Assembly: GCF_910591885.1 (NCBI RefSeq)
Contig: NW_025963555.1
Location: 248,001 to 312,000, forward strand
From: Bombus terrestris
Taxonomy: Eukaryota; Arthropoda; Insecta; Hymenoptera; Apidae
DNA: 64,000 nucleotides
Direction of reading: 5' to 3'
Shown here: piece after piece, positions 9,588-22,461 of the stretch
Layout: each line of letters starts with the position of its first letter
Position numbering within the stretch: position 1 is the first letter of the stretch
The notes under the pieces: generated by a model
Databases searched by the model: none
What the model was told of the DNA's origin: nothing
Seen by the model: the letters and a program-made list of their open reading frames with translations, nothing else
Program-made: the position numbers and the translations under genes

Positions 9588-12493
9588 GTGTTATTACCTA
9601 ATTTTGTCAGACATTTCGGACATCACATTGCACTGTACAATGTGGAAATAGTACTATTTATGTGAAACTATTCATAAACCGTAAACATTTGTCAGTAGGC
9701 AATAGGACAAAGACTTCCGCCTCCTCGGGCTGGTGCGAATATTTCAATGTCCGTATGTGCCAAACCGTTGATTTTGACACACCTTTACGCGTATCTCGCT
9801 CGCTACGCTCGCTCGAAAACCATAGCCTAACCTAAAACCAATCCATCTTGCGTTCATTATTCGATATTGTGGCGACATATTCCAAATTTGGGAACGTATC
9901 GGATCGGATGTGAGATTGGACGAAATTTTTACGAGCGAGCGGAGCGAGCGAGCAACGGTCACAATTTCCAAGCTATACATATACCTTATATTGCCTTGCA
10001 TATATTTCGTGTTACTACCTTATTTTGTCAGCCATTTCGGACATCACAGTGCACTGTAGTATGAGGAAATAGTACTATTTATGTGAAACTATTCATAAAC
10101 TGTAAACACTTGTCAGTAGGCAATAGGATAAAGACTTCCGGCTCCTCGGGCTGGTGCGAATATTTCAATGTCTGTATGTGCCAAACCGTTGGTTTGTGAC
10201 ACACCTTTACGCGTATCTCGCTCGCTGCGCTCGCTCGAAAACTATAGCCTAACCTAAAACCAATCCATCTTGCGTTCATTATTCGATATGATGGCGACAT
10301 ATTTCGAATTTGCGAACGTGTCGGATCGGTTGTGAGGTTGGACAGGATTTTTACGAGCGAGCGGAGCGAGCGAGCAACGATCACAATTTGCAAGCCATAC
10401 ACATACCTTATATTGCCTTGCATATATTTCGTGTTATTACCTAATTTTGTCAGACATTTCGGACATCACATTGCACTGTACTATGTGGAAATAGTACTAT
10501 TTATATGAAACTATTCATAAACTGTAAACATTTGTCAGTAGGCAATAGGATAAAGACTTCCGGCTCCTCGGGCTGGTGCGAATAATTCAATGTCCGTATG
10601 TGCCAAACCGTTGGTTTGTGACACACCTTTACGCGTATCTCGCTCGCTGTGCTCGCTCGAAAAATATAGCCTAACCTAAAACCAATCCAAATTGCGTTCA
10701 TTATTCGATATGGTGGCGACATATTTCGAATTTGCGAACGTGTCGGATCGGTTGTGAGGTTGGACAGGATTTTTACGAGAGAGCGGAGCGAGCGAGCAAC
10801 GATCACAATTTCCAAGCTATACATATGCCTTAGATTGCCTTCCATATAATTCGTGTAATTACCTAATTTTGACAGACATTTCGGACATCACATTGCACTG
10901 TACGATGTGGAAATAGTACCATTTATATGAAACTATTCATAAACTGTAAACATTTGTCAGTAGGCAATAGGATAGAGACCTCCGCCTCCTCGGGCTGGTG
11001 CAAATATTTCAATGTCACCATGTGCCAAACCGTTGGATTGTGACACACCTCTCCGCGTCCCTCGCTCGCCATGCTCGCTCGAAAGCTGTAGCCTAACCTA
11101 AAACCAATCCCTCTTGCGTTAGTCATTCGACATGGAGGCGACTTATTTCAAATTTGCGAACGTGTGGGACGGTTGTGAGGTTGGACAGGATTTTTACGAG
11201 CGAGCGGAGCGAGCGAGCAACGATCACAATTTGCAAGCCATACACATATCTTATATTGCCTTGCATATATTTCGTGTTATTACCTAACTTTGTCAGACAT
11301 TTCGGACATCACATTGCACTGTGGTATGTGGAAATAGTACTATTTATGTGAAGCTATTCATAAACCGTAAACATTTGTCAGTAGGCAATAGGACAAAGAC
11401 TTCCGCCTCCTCGGGCTGGTGCAAATATTTCAATGTCACCATGTGCCAAACCGTTGGATTGTGACACACCTTTACGCGTATCTCGCTCGCTGCGCTCGCT
11501 CGAAAGCTGTAGCCTAACCCAAAACCAATCCCTCTTGCGTTCATTATTCGATATGGTGGCGACATATTTCGAATTTGCGAACGTGTCGGATCGGTTGTGA
11601 GGTTGGACAGGATTTTTACGAGCGAGCGGAGCGAGCGAGCAACGATCACAATTTGCAAGCCATACACATACCTTATATTGCCTTGCATATATTTCGTGTT
11701 ATTACCTAATTTTGCCAGACATTTCGGACATCACATTGCACTGTACGATGTGGAAATAGTACTACTTATGTGAAACTATTCATAAACCGTAAACATTTGT
11801 CAGTAGGCAATAGGACAAAGACTTCCGGCTTCTCGGGCTGGTGCGAATATTGCAATGTCCGTATGTGCCAAACCGTTGGTTTTTGACACAGCTTTACGCG
11901 TATCTCGCTCGCTGCGCTCGCTCAAAAGCTATAGCCTAACCTAAAACCAATCCATCTTGCGTTCATTATATGATATGGTGGCGACATATTTCGAATTTGC
12001 GAACGTATCGGAACGGTTGTGAGGTTGGACTAGATTTTTACGAGCGAGCGAGCAACGATCACAATTTCCAAGCTATACATATACCTTATATTGCCTTGCA
12101 TATAATTCGTGTTATTACCTAATTTTGTCAGACATTTCGGACATCACATTGCACTGTACGATGTGGAAATAGTACTATTTATGTGGAACTATTCATAAAC
12201 TGTATACATTTGTCAGTAGGCAATAGGATAAACACTACCGGCTCCTCGGGCTGGTGCGAATATTTGAATGTCCCAATGAGCCAAACCGATGGACTGTGAC
12301 ACACCTTTACGCGTATCTCGCTTGCTGCGCTCGCTCTAAAGCTGTAGCCTAACCTAAAACCAATCCATCTTGCGTTCATTATTCGGTATGGTGGCGACAT
12401 ATTTCAAATTTGGGAACGTGTCGGATCGGATGTGAGGTTGGACTAAATTTTTACGAGCGAGCGGAGTGAGCGAGCAACGGTCACAGTTTCCAA
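9000..12493 (+). repeat. Eight-unit satellite block, copy 1 (copy 2 at 24603-28096)
   Basis: This block matches 24603-28096 at an offset of 15594 bp (37 units), rising to 15603 after the 9-bp deletion near 12041 in this copy. Shared private marks include GATATTGTGGCG, GTGAGATTGGACG, GACACAGCTTTACG, ATATGATATGG and CTCGCTCAAAAGC. Differences are few, for example TACAATGTGG with ACTATTT near 9637 here against TACGATGTGG with ACTACTT in copy 2. Confidence 0.85.
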
Positions 12494-14640
12494 GCTGTAC
12501 ATATACCTTATATTGTCGTGCATATATTTCGTGTTATTACCTTATTTTGACAGCCATTTCGGACATCACATTGCACTGTAGTATGTGGAAATAGTACTAT
12601 TTATGTGAAGCTATTCATAAACCGTAAACATTTGTCAGTAGGCAATAGGACAAAGACTTCCGGCTCCTCGGGCTGGTGCGAATATTTCAATGTCCGTATG
12701 TGCCAAACCGTTGGTTTGTGACACACCTTTACGCGTATCTGGCTCGCCGCGCTCGCTCGAAAATTATAGCCTAACCTAAAACCAATCCATCTTGCGTTCA
12801 TTATTCGATATGGTGGCGACATATTTCGAATTTGCGAACGTGTCGGATCGGTTGTGAGGTTGGACAGGATTTCTACGAGCGAGCGGAGCGAGCGAGCAAC
12901 GATCACAATTTGCAAGCCATACACATACCTTATATTGCCTTGCATATATTTCGTGTTATTACCTAATTTTGTCAGACATTTCGGACATCACATTGCACTA
13001 TACTATGTGGAAATAGTACTATTTATATGAAACTATTCATAAACTGTAAACATTTGTCAGTAGGCAATAGGATAAACACTTCCGGCTCCTCGGGCTGGTG
13101 CGAATATTTCAATGTCCGTATGTGCCAAACCGTTGGTTTGTGACACACCTTTACGCGTATCTCGCTCGCTGCGCTCGCTCGAAAACTCTAGCCTAACCTA
13201 AAACCAATCCATCTTGCGTTCATTATTCGATATGGTGGCGACATATTTAGAATTTGCGAACGTGTCGGATCGGATGTGAGGTTGGACTAAATTTTTACGA
13301 GCGAGCGGAGCGAGCCAGCTTCGATTACAATTTCCAAGCTATACATATACCTTATATTCACTTGCATATAATTCGTGTTATTACCTAATTTTGTCAGCCA
13401 TTTGGGACATCACATTGCACTGTGCTATGAGGAAATAGTACTATTTATGAGAAACTACTCATAAACTGTTAACATTTGTCAGTAGACAATAGGATAAAGA
13501 ATTCCGGCTCCTCGGGCTGGTGCAAATATTTCAATGTCACCATGTGCCAAACCGTTGGATTGTGACACACCTCTCCGCGTCCCTCGCTCACCATGATCGC
13601 TCGAAAGCTGTAGCCCAACCGAAAACCAATCCCTCTTGTGTTAGTCATTCGACATGGAGGCGACTTATTTCAAATTTGCGAACGTGTCGGATCGGTTGTG
13701 AGGTTGGACAGGATTTTTACGAGAGAGCGGAGCGAGCGAGCAACGATCACAATTTCCAAGCTATACATATACCTTATATTGCCTTGCATATAATTCGTGT
13801 TATTACCTAATTTTGTCAGACATTTCGGACATCACATTGCACTGTACGATGTGGAAATAGTACTACTTATGTGAAACTATTCATAAACCGTAAACATTTG
13901 TTAGTAGGCAATAGGATAAAGACTTCCGCCTCCTCGGGCTGGTGCAAATATTTCAATGTCACCATGTGCCAAACCGTTGGTTTTTGACACACCTTTACGC
14001 GTATCTCGCTCGCTGCGCTCGCTCGAAAACTATAGCCTAACCTAAAACCAATCCATCTTGCGTTCATTATTCGATATGGTGGCAACATATTTCGAATTTG
14101 CGAACGTGTCGGATCGGTTGTGAGGTTGGACTAGATTTTTACGAGCGAGCGGACCGAGCGAGCAACGATCACAATTTCCAAGCTATACATATACCTTATA
14201 TTGCCTTGCATATAATTCGTGTTATTACCTAATTTTGTCAGACATTTCGGACATCACATTGCACTGTACGATGTGGAAATAGTACTATTTATGTGGAACT
14301 ATTCATAAACTGTATACATTTGTCAGTAGGCAATAGGATAAACACTACCGGCTCCTCGGGCTGGTGCGAATATTTGAATGTCCCAATGAGCCAAACCGAT
14401 GGACTGTGACACACCTTTACGCGTACCTCGCTTGCTGCGCTCGCTCGAAAACTATAGCCTAACCTAAAACCAATCCATCTTGCGTTCATTATTCGATATG
14501 GTGGCAACATATTTCGAATTTGCGAACATGTCGGATCGGTTGTGAGGTTGGACAGGAATTTTACGAGCGAGCGGAGCGAGCGAGCAACGATCACAATTTG
14601 CAAGCCATACACATACCTTATATTGCCTTGCATATATTTC
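12494..14640 (+). repeat. Mixed satellite monomers, including the most divergent unit seen
   Basis: About five units are present. The one ending near 13495 has many private changes (GAGCGAGCCAGCTTCGATTAC, TATATTCACTTGC, CATTTGGGACATC, TTTATGAGAAACTACTC, CTGTTAACATTTG, GTAGACAATAGG). The next unit carries CTCACCATGATCG and GCCCAACCGAAAACC, an early relative of the A class that dominates after 39 kb. The unit near 14150 has GCGGACCGAGCG in the right arm. Confidence 0.75.
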
Positions 14641-17140
14641 GTGTTATTACCTAATTTTTTCAGACATTTCGGACATCACATTGCACTGTACGATGTGGAA
14701 ATAGTACTACTTATGTGAAACTATTCATAAACCGTAAACATTTGTCAGTAGGCAATAGGACAAAGACTTCCTGCTCCTCGGGCTGGTGGGAATATTTCAA
14801 TGTCCGTATGTGCCAAACCGTTGATTTTGACACACCTTTACGCGTATCTCGCTCGCTACGCTCGCTCGAAAACCATAGCCTAACCTAAAACCAATCCATC
14901 TTGCGTTCATTATTCGATATGGTGGCGACATATTTCAAATTTGGGAACGTATCGGATCGGATGTGAGGTTGGACTAAATTTTTACGAGCGAGCGGAGCGA
15001 GCGAGCAACGGTCACAATTTCCAAGCTATACATATACCTTATATTGCCTTGCATATATTTCGTGTTATTACCAATTTTTGTCAGCCATTTCGGACATCAC
15101 ATTGCACTGTGGTATGTGGAAATAGTACTATTTATGTGAAGCTATTCATAAACTGTAAACATTTGTCAGTAGGCAATAGGACAAAGACTTCCGGCTCCTC
15201 GGGCTGGTGCAAATATTTCAATGTCCCCATGTGCCAAACCGTTGGATTGTGACACACCTTTACGCGTATCTCGCTCGCTGCGCTCGCTCGAAAGCTGTAG
15301 CCTAACCTAAAACCAATCCCTCTTGCGTTCATTATTCGATATGGTGGCGACTTATTTCAAAATTGCGAACGTGTCGGATCGGTTGTGAGGTTGGACAGGA
15401 TTTTTACGAGAGAGCGGAGCGAGCGAGCAACGATCACAATTTCCAAGCTATACATATACCTTAGATTGCCTTGCATATAATTCGTGTTATTACCTAATTT
15501 TGTCAGACATTTCGGACATCACATTGCACTGTACGATGTGGAAATGGTACCATTTATATGAAACTATTCATAAACTGTAAACATTTGTCAGTAGGCAACA
15601 GGACAAAGACTTCCGGCTCCTCGGGCTGGTGCGAATATTTCAATGTCCGTATGTGCCAAACCGTTGGTTTTTGACACACCTTTACGCGTATCTCGCTCGC
15701 TGCGCTCGCTCGAAAACTATAACCTAACCTAAAACCAATCCATCTTCCGTTCATTATTCGATATGGTGGCGACATATTTCAAATTTGGGAACGTGTCGGA
15801 TCGGATGTGAGGTTGGACTAAATTTTTACGAGCGAGCGAAGCGAGCGAGCAACGATCACAATTTGCAAGCCATACACATACCTTATATTGCCTTGCATAT
15901 ATTTCGTGTTATTACCTAATTTTGTCAGACATTTCGGACATCACATTGCACTGTGGTATGTGGAAATAGTACTATTTATGTGAAGCTATTCATAAACCGT
16001 AAACATTTGTCAGTAGGCAATAGGACAAAGACTTCCGCCTCCTCGGGCTGGTGCAAATATTTCAATGTCACCATGTGCCAAACCGTTGGATGGTGACACA
16101 CCTTTACGCGTATCTCGCTCGCTGCGCTCGCTCGAAAGCTGTAGCCTAACCTAAAACCAATCCCTCTTGCGTTCATTATTCGATATGGTGGCGACATATT
16201 TCGAATTTGCGAACGTGTCGGATCGGTTGTGAGGTTGGACAGGATTTTTACGAGCGGGCGGAGCGAGCGAGCAACGATCACAATTTGCAAGCCATACACA
16301 TACCTTATATTGCCTTGCATATATTTCGTGTTATTACCTAATTTTGTCAGACATTTCGGACATCACATTGCACTGTACAATGTGGAAATAGTACTATTTA
16401 TGTGAAACTATTCATAAACCGTAAACATTTGTCAGTAGGCAATAGGACAAAGACTTCCGCCTCCTCGGGCTGGTGCGAATATTTCAATGTCCGTATGTGC
16501 CAAACCGTTGATTTTGACACACCTTTACGCGTATCTCGCTCGCTACGCTCGCTCGAAAACCATAGCCTAACCTAAAACCAATCCATCTTGCGTTCATTAT
16601 TCGATATTGTGGCGACATATTCCAAATTTGGGAACGTATCGGATCGGATGTGAGATTGGACGAAATTTTTACGAGCGAGCGGAGCGAGCGAGCAACGGTC
16701 ACAATTTCCAAGCTATACATATACCTTATATTGCCTTGCATATATTTCGTGTTACTACCTTATTTTGTCAGCCATTTCGGACATCACAGTGCACTGTAGT
16801 ATGAGGAAATAGTACTATTTATGTGAAACTATTCATAAACTGTAAACACTTGTCAGTAGGCAATAGGATAAAGACTTCCGGCTCCTCGGGCTGGTGCGAA
16901 TATTTCAATGTCTGTATGTGCCAAACCGTTGGTTTGTGACACACCTTTACGCGTATCTCGCTCGCTGCGCTCGCTCGAAAACTATAGCCTAACCTAAAAC
17001 CAATCCATCTTGCGTTCATTATTCGATATGATGGCGACATATTTCGAATTTGCGAACGTGTCGGATCGGTTGTGAGGTTGGACAGGATTTTTACGAGCGA
17101 GCGGAGCGAGCGAGCAACGATCACAATTTGCAAGCCATAC
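14641..17140 (+). repeat. Six-unit satellite duplication of 7901-10400
   Basis: This block matches at an offset of 6740 bp (16 units). Shared marks are AACAGGACAAAG, CTATAACCTAACC, CATCTTCCG, GCGGGCGGAGCG, TACAATGTGGAAATAG, GATATTGTGGCG and GATATGATGGCG. Near 17140 it leaves that parent (ACACATACC) and continues as the 11250 type (ACACATATC, CTAACTTTGTC), so a crossover between two non-equivalent units lies here. Confidence 0.85.
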
Positions 17141-18060
17141 ACATATCTTATATTGCCTTGCATATATTTCGTGTTATTACCTAACTTTGTCAGACATTTC
17201 GGACATCACATTGCACTGTGGTATGTGGAAATAGTACTATTTATGTGAAGCTATTCATAAACCGTAAACATTTGTCAGTAGGCAATAGGACAAAGACTTC
17301 CGCCTCCTCGGGCTGGTGCAAATATTTCAATGTCACCATGTGCCAAACCGTTGGATTGTGACACACCTTTACGCGTATCTCGCTCGCTGCGCTCGCTCGA
17401 AAGCTGTAGCCTAACCTAAAACCAATCCCTCTTGCGTTCATTATTCGATATGGTGGCGACATATTTCGAATTTGCGAACGTGTCGGATCGGTTGTGAGGT
17501 TGGACAGGATTTTTACGAGCGAGCGGAGCGAGCGAGCAACGATCACAATTTGCAAGCCATACACATACCTTATAATGCCTTGCATATATTTCGTGTTATT
17601 ACCTAATTTTGTCAGACATTTCGGACATCACATTGCACTGTACGATGTGGAAATAGTACTACTTATGTGAAACTATTCATAAACCGTAAACATTTGTCAG
17701 TAGGCAATAGGACAAAGACTTCCTGCTCCTCGGGCTGGTGCGAATATTTCAATGTCCGTATGTGCCAAACCGTTGATTTTGACACACCTTTACGCGTATC
17801 TCGCTCGCTACGCTTGCTCGAAAACCATAGCCTAACTTAAAACCAATCCATCTTGCGTTCATTATATGATATGGTGGCGACATATTTCGAATTTGCGAAC
17901 GTATCGGAACGGTTGTGAGGTTGGACTAGATTTTTACGAGCGAGCGGAGCGAGCGATCAACGATCACAATTTCCAAGCTATACATATACCTTATATTGCC
18001 TTGCATATAATTCGTGTTATTACCTAATTTTGTCAGACATTTCGGACATCACATTGCACT
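17141..18060 (+). repeat. Two-unit satellite duplication, copy 1 (copy 2 at 20514-21433)
   Basis: The offset is 3373 bp (8 units). Shared marks are CCTTATAATGCC, CTACGCTTGCTCG, AACTTAAAACC and ATTATATGATATGG. A private GAGCGATCAACG sits in this copy near 17955. The copies part at the class site after CACTGT (GGTATG here, ACGATG at 21433). Confidence 0.8.
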
Positions 18061-20513
18061 GTGGTATGTGGAAATAGTACTATTTATGTGAAGCTATTCA
18101 TAAACTGTAAACATTTGTCAGTAGGCAATAGGATAAAGACTTCCGCCTCCTCGGGCTGGTGCAAATATTTCAATGTCACCATGTGCCAAACCGTTGGATT
18201 GTGACACACCTTTACGCGTATCTCGCTCGCTGCGCTCGCTCGAAAGCTGTAGCCTAACCTAAAACCAATCCCTCTTGCGTTCATTATTCGATATGGTGGC
18301 GTCTTATTTCAAAATTGCGAACGTGTCGGATCGGTTGTGAGGTTGGACAGGATTTTTACGAGAGAGCGGAGCGAGCGAGCAACGATCACAATTTCCAAGC
18401 TATACATATACCTTATATTGCCTTGCATATAATTCGTGTTATTACCTAATTTTGTCAGACATTTCGGACATCACATTGCACTGTACGATGTGGAAATAGT
18501 ACTATTTATGTGAAGCTATTCATAAACCGTAAACATTTGTCAGTATGCAATAGGACAAAGACTTCCGCCTCCTCGGGCTGGTGCAAATATTTCAATGTCA
18601 CCATGTGCCAAACCGTTGGATGGTGACACACCTTTACGCGTATCTCGCTCGCTGCGCTCGCTCGAAAGCTGTAGCCTAACCTAAAACCAATCCCTCTTGC
18701 GTTCATTATTCGATATGGTGGCGACATATTTCGAATTTGCGAACGTGTCGGATCGGTTGTGAGGTTGGACAGGATTTTTACGAGCGGGCGGAGCGAGCGA
18801 GCAACGATCACAATTTGCAAGCCATACACATACCTTATATTGCCTTGCATATATTTCGTGTTATTACCTAATTTTGTCAGACATTTCGGACATCACATTG
18901 CACTGTACGATGTGGAAATAGTACTACTTATGTGAAACTATTCATAAACCGTAAACATTTGTCAGTAGGCAATAGGACAAAGACTTCCTGCTCCTCGGGC
19001 TGGTGGGAATATTTCAATGTCCGTATGTGCCAAACCGTTGATTTTGACACACCTTTACGCGTATCTCGCTCGCTACGCTCGCTCGAAAACCATAGCCTAA
19101 CCTAAAACCAATCCATCTTGCGTTCATTATTCGATATGGTGGCGACATATTTCAAATTTGGGAACGTATCGGATCGGATGTGAGGTTGGACTAAATTTTT
19201 ACGAGCGAGCGGAGCGAGCGAGCAACGGTCACAATTTCCAAGCTATACATATACCTTATATTGCCTTGCATATATTTCGTGTTACTACCTTATTTTGTCA
19301 GCCATTTCGGACATCACATTGCACTGTGGTATGTGGAAATAGTACTATTTATGTGAAGCTATTCATAAACTGTAAACATTTGTCAGTAGGCAATAGGATA
19401 AAGACTTCCGGCTCCTCGGGCTGGTGCGAATATTTCAATGTCCGTATGTGCCAAACCGTTGGTTTTTGACACACCTTTACGCGTATCTCGCTCGCTGCGC
19501 TCGCTCGAAAACTATAGCCTAACCTAAAACCAATCCATCTTGCGTTCATTATTCGATATGATGGCGACATATTTCGAATTTGCGAACGTGTCGGATCGGT
19601 TGTGAGGTTGGACAGGATTTTTACGAGCGAGCGGAGCGAGCGAGCAACGATCACAATTTGCAAGCCATACACATACCTTATATTGCCTTGCATATATTTC
19701 GTGTTATTACCTAATTTTGTCAGACATTTCGGACATCACATTGCACTGTACTATGTGGAAGGAGTACTATTTATATGAAACTATTCATAAACTGTAAACA
19801 TTTGTCAGTAGGCAATAGGATAAAGACTTCCGGCTCCTCGGGCTGGTGCGAATAATTCAATGTCCGTATGTGCCAAACCGTTGGTTTGTGACACACCTTT
19901 ACGCGTATCTCGCTCGCTGTGCTCGCTCGAAAAATATAGCCTAACCTAAAACCAATCCAAATTGCGTTCATTATTCGATATGGTGGCGACATATTTCGAA
20001 TTTGCGAACGTGTCGGATCGGTTGTGAGGTTGGACAGGATTTTTACGAGAGAGCGGAGCGAGCGAGCAACGATCACAATTTCCAAGCTATACATATGCCT
20101 TAGATTGCCTTCCATATAATTCGTGTTATTACCTAATTTTGACAGACATTTCGGACATCACATTGCACTGTACGATGTGGAAATAGTACCATTTATATGA
20201 AACTATTCATAAACTGTAAACATTTGTCAGTAGGCAATAGGATAAAGACCTCCGCCTCCTCGGGCTGGTGCAAATATTTCAATGTCCGTATGTGCCAAAC
20301 CGTTGGTTTGTGACACACCTTTACGCGTATCTCGCTCGCTGTGCTCGCTCGAAAAATATAGCCTAACCTAAAACCAATCCAAATTGCGTTCATTATTCGA
20401 TATGGTGGCGACATATTTCGAATTTGCGAACGTGTGGGACGGTTGTGAGGTTGGACAGGATTTTTACGAGCGAGCGGAGCGAGCGAGCAACGATCACAAT
20501 TTGCAAGCCATAC
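18061..20513 (+). repeat. Mixed satellite monomers between duplicated blocks
   Basis: About six units. They include a Q-class unit (GGTGGGAATATTTC, from about 18978), units matching 10126 and 10548 (GATATGATGGCG; GCGAATAATTC), and a recombinant unit near 20240-20500 that joins the CAATCCAAATTGCG haplotype to GTGTGGGACGG. Private changes include CAGTATGCAATAGG (18541), GGCGTCTTATTTC (18298) and GGAAGGAGTAC (19757). Confidence 0.75.
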
Positions 20514-22461
20514 ACATATCTTATATTGCCTTGCATATATTTCGTGTTATTACCTAACTTTGTCAGACATTTCGGACATCACATTGCACTGTGGTATGTG
20601 GAAATAGTACTATTTATGTGAAGCTATTCATAAACCGTAAACATTTGTCAGTAGGCAATAGGACAAAGACTTCCGCCTCCTCGGGCTGGTGCAAATATTT
20701 CAATGTCACCATGTGCCAAACCGTTGGATTGTGACACACCTTTACGCGTATCTCGCTCGCTGCGCTCGCTCGAAAGCTGTAGCCTAACCTAAAACCAATC
20801 CCTCTTGCGTTCATTATTCGATATGGTGGCGACATATTTCGAATTTGCGAACGTGTCGGATCGGTTGTGAGGTTGGACAGGATTTTTACGAGCGAGCGGA
20901 GCGAGCGAGCAACGATCACAATTTGCAAGCCATACACATACCTTATAATGCCTTGCATATATTTCGTGTTATTACCTAATTTTGTCAGACATTTCGGACA
21001 TCACATTGCACTGTACGATGTGGAAATAGTACTACTTATGTGAAACTATTCATAAACCGTAAACATTTGTCAGTAGGCAATAGGACAAAGACTTCCTGCT
21101 CCTCGGGCTGGTGCGAATATTTCAATGTCCGTATGTGCCAAACCGTTGATTTTGACACACCTTTACGCGTATCTCGCTCGCTACGCTTGCTCGAAAACCA
21201 TAGCCTAACTTAAAACCAATCCATCTTGCGTTCATTATATGATATGGTGGCGACATATTTCGAATTTGCGAACGTATCGGAACGGTTGTGAGGTTGGACT
21301 AGATTTTTACGAGCGAGCGGAGCGAGCGAGCAACGATCACAATTTCCAAGCTATACATATACCTTATATTGCCTTGCATATAATTCGTGTTATTACCTAA
21401 TTTTGTCAGACATTTCGGACATCACATTGCACTGTACGATGTGGAAATAGTACTATTTATGTGGAACTATTCATAAACTGTATACATTTGTCAGTAGGCA
21501 ATAGGATAAACACTACCGGCTCCTCGGGCTGGTGCGAATATTTGAATGTCCCAATGAGCCAAACCGATGGACTGTGACACACCTTTACGCGTATCTCGCT
21601 TGCTGCGCTCGCTCTAAAGCTGTAGCCTAACCTAAAACCAATCCATCTTGCGTTCATTATTCGATATGGTGGCGACATATTTCAAATTTGGGAACGTGTC
21701 GGATCGGATGTGAGGTTGGACTAAATTTTTACGAGCGAGCGGAGTGAGCGAGCAACGGTCACAGTTTCCAAGCTGTACATATACCTTATATTGTCGTGCA
21801 TATATTTCGTGTTATTACCTTATTTTGACAGCCATTTCGGACATCACATTGCACTGTAGTATGTGGAAATAGTACTATTTATGTGAAACTATTCATAAAC
21901 CGTAAACATTTGTCAGTAGGCAATAGGACAAAGACTTCCTGCTCCTCGGGCTGGTGGGAATATTTCAATGTCCGTATGTGCCAAACCGTTGATTTTGACA
22001 CACCTTTACGCGTATCTCGCTCGCTACGCTCGCTCGAAAACCATAGCCTAACCTAAAACCAATCCATCTTGCGTTCATTATTCGATATGGTGGCGACATA
22101 TTTCAAATTTGGGAACGTATCGGATCGGATGTGAGGTTGGACTAAATTTTTACGAGCGAGCGGAGCGAGCGAGCAACGGTCACAATTTCCAAGCTATACA
22201 TATACCTTATATTGCCTTGCATATATTTCGTGTTACTACCTTATTTTGTCAGCCATTTCGGACATCACATTGCACTGTACGATGTGGAAATAGTACTACT
22301 TATGTGAAACTATTCATAAACCGTAAACATTTGTCAGTAGGCAATAGGACAAAGACTTCCGGCTCCTCGGGCTGGTGCGAATATTTCAATGTCCGTATGT
22401 GCCAAACCGTTGGTTTTTGACACACCTTTACGCGTATCTCGCTCGCTGCGCTCGCTCAAAA
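20514..22461 (+). repeat. Satellite copy of 17141-18060, then mixed units
   Basis: The first 920 bp match 17141-18060. The following units resemble 12179-12600 (ATGAGCCAAACCGATGG, CTCGCTCTAAAGC, ATTGTCGTGC) and then a Q-class unit. No local higher-order period is clear. Confidence 0.75.
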
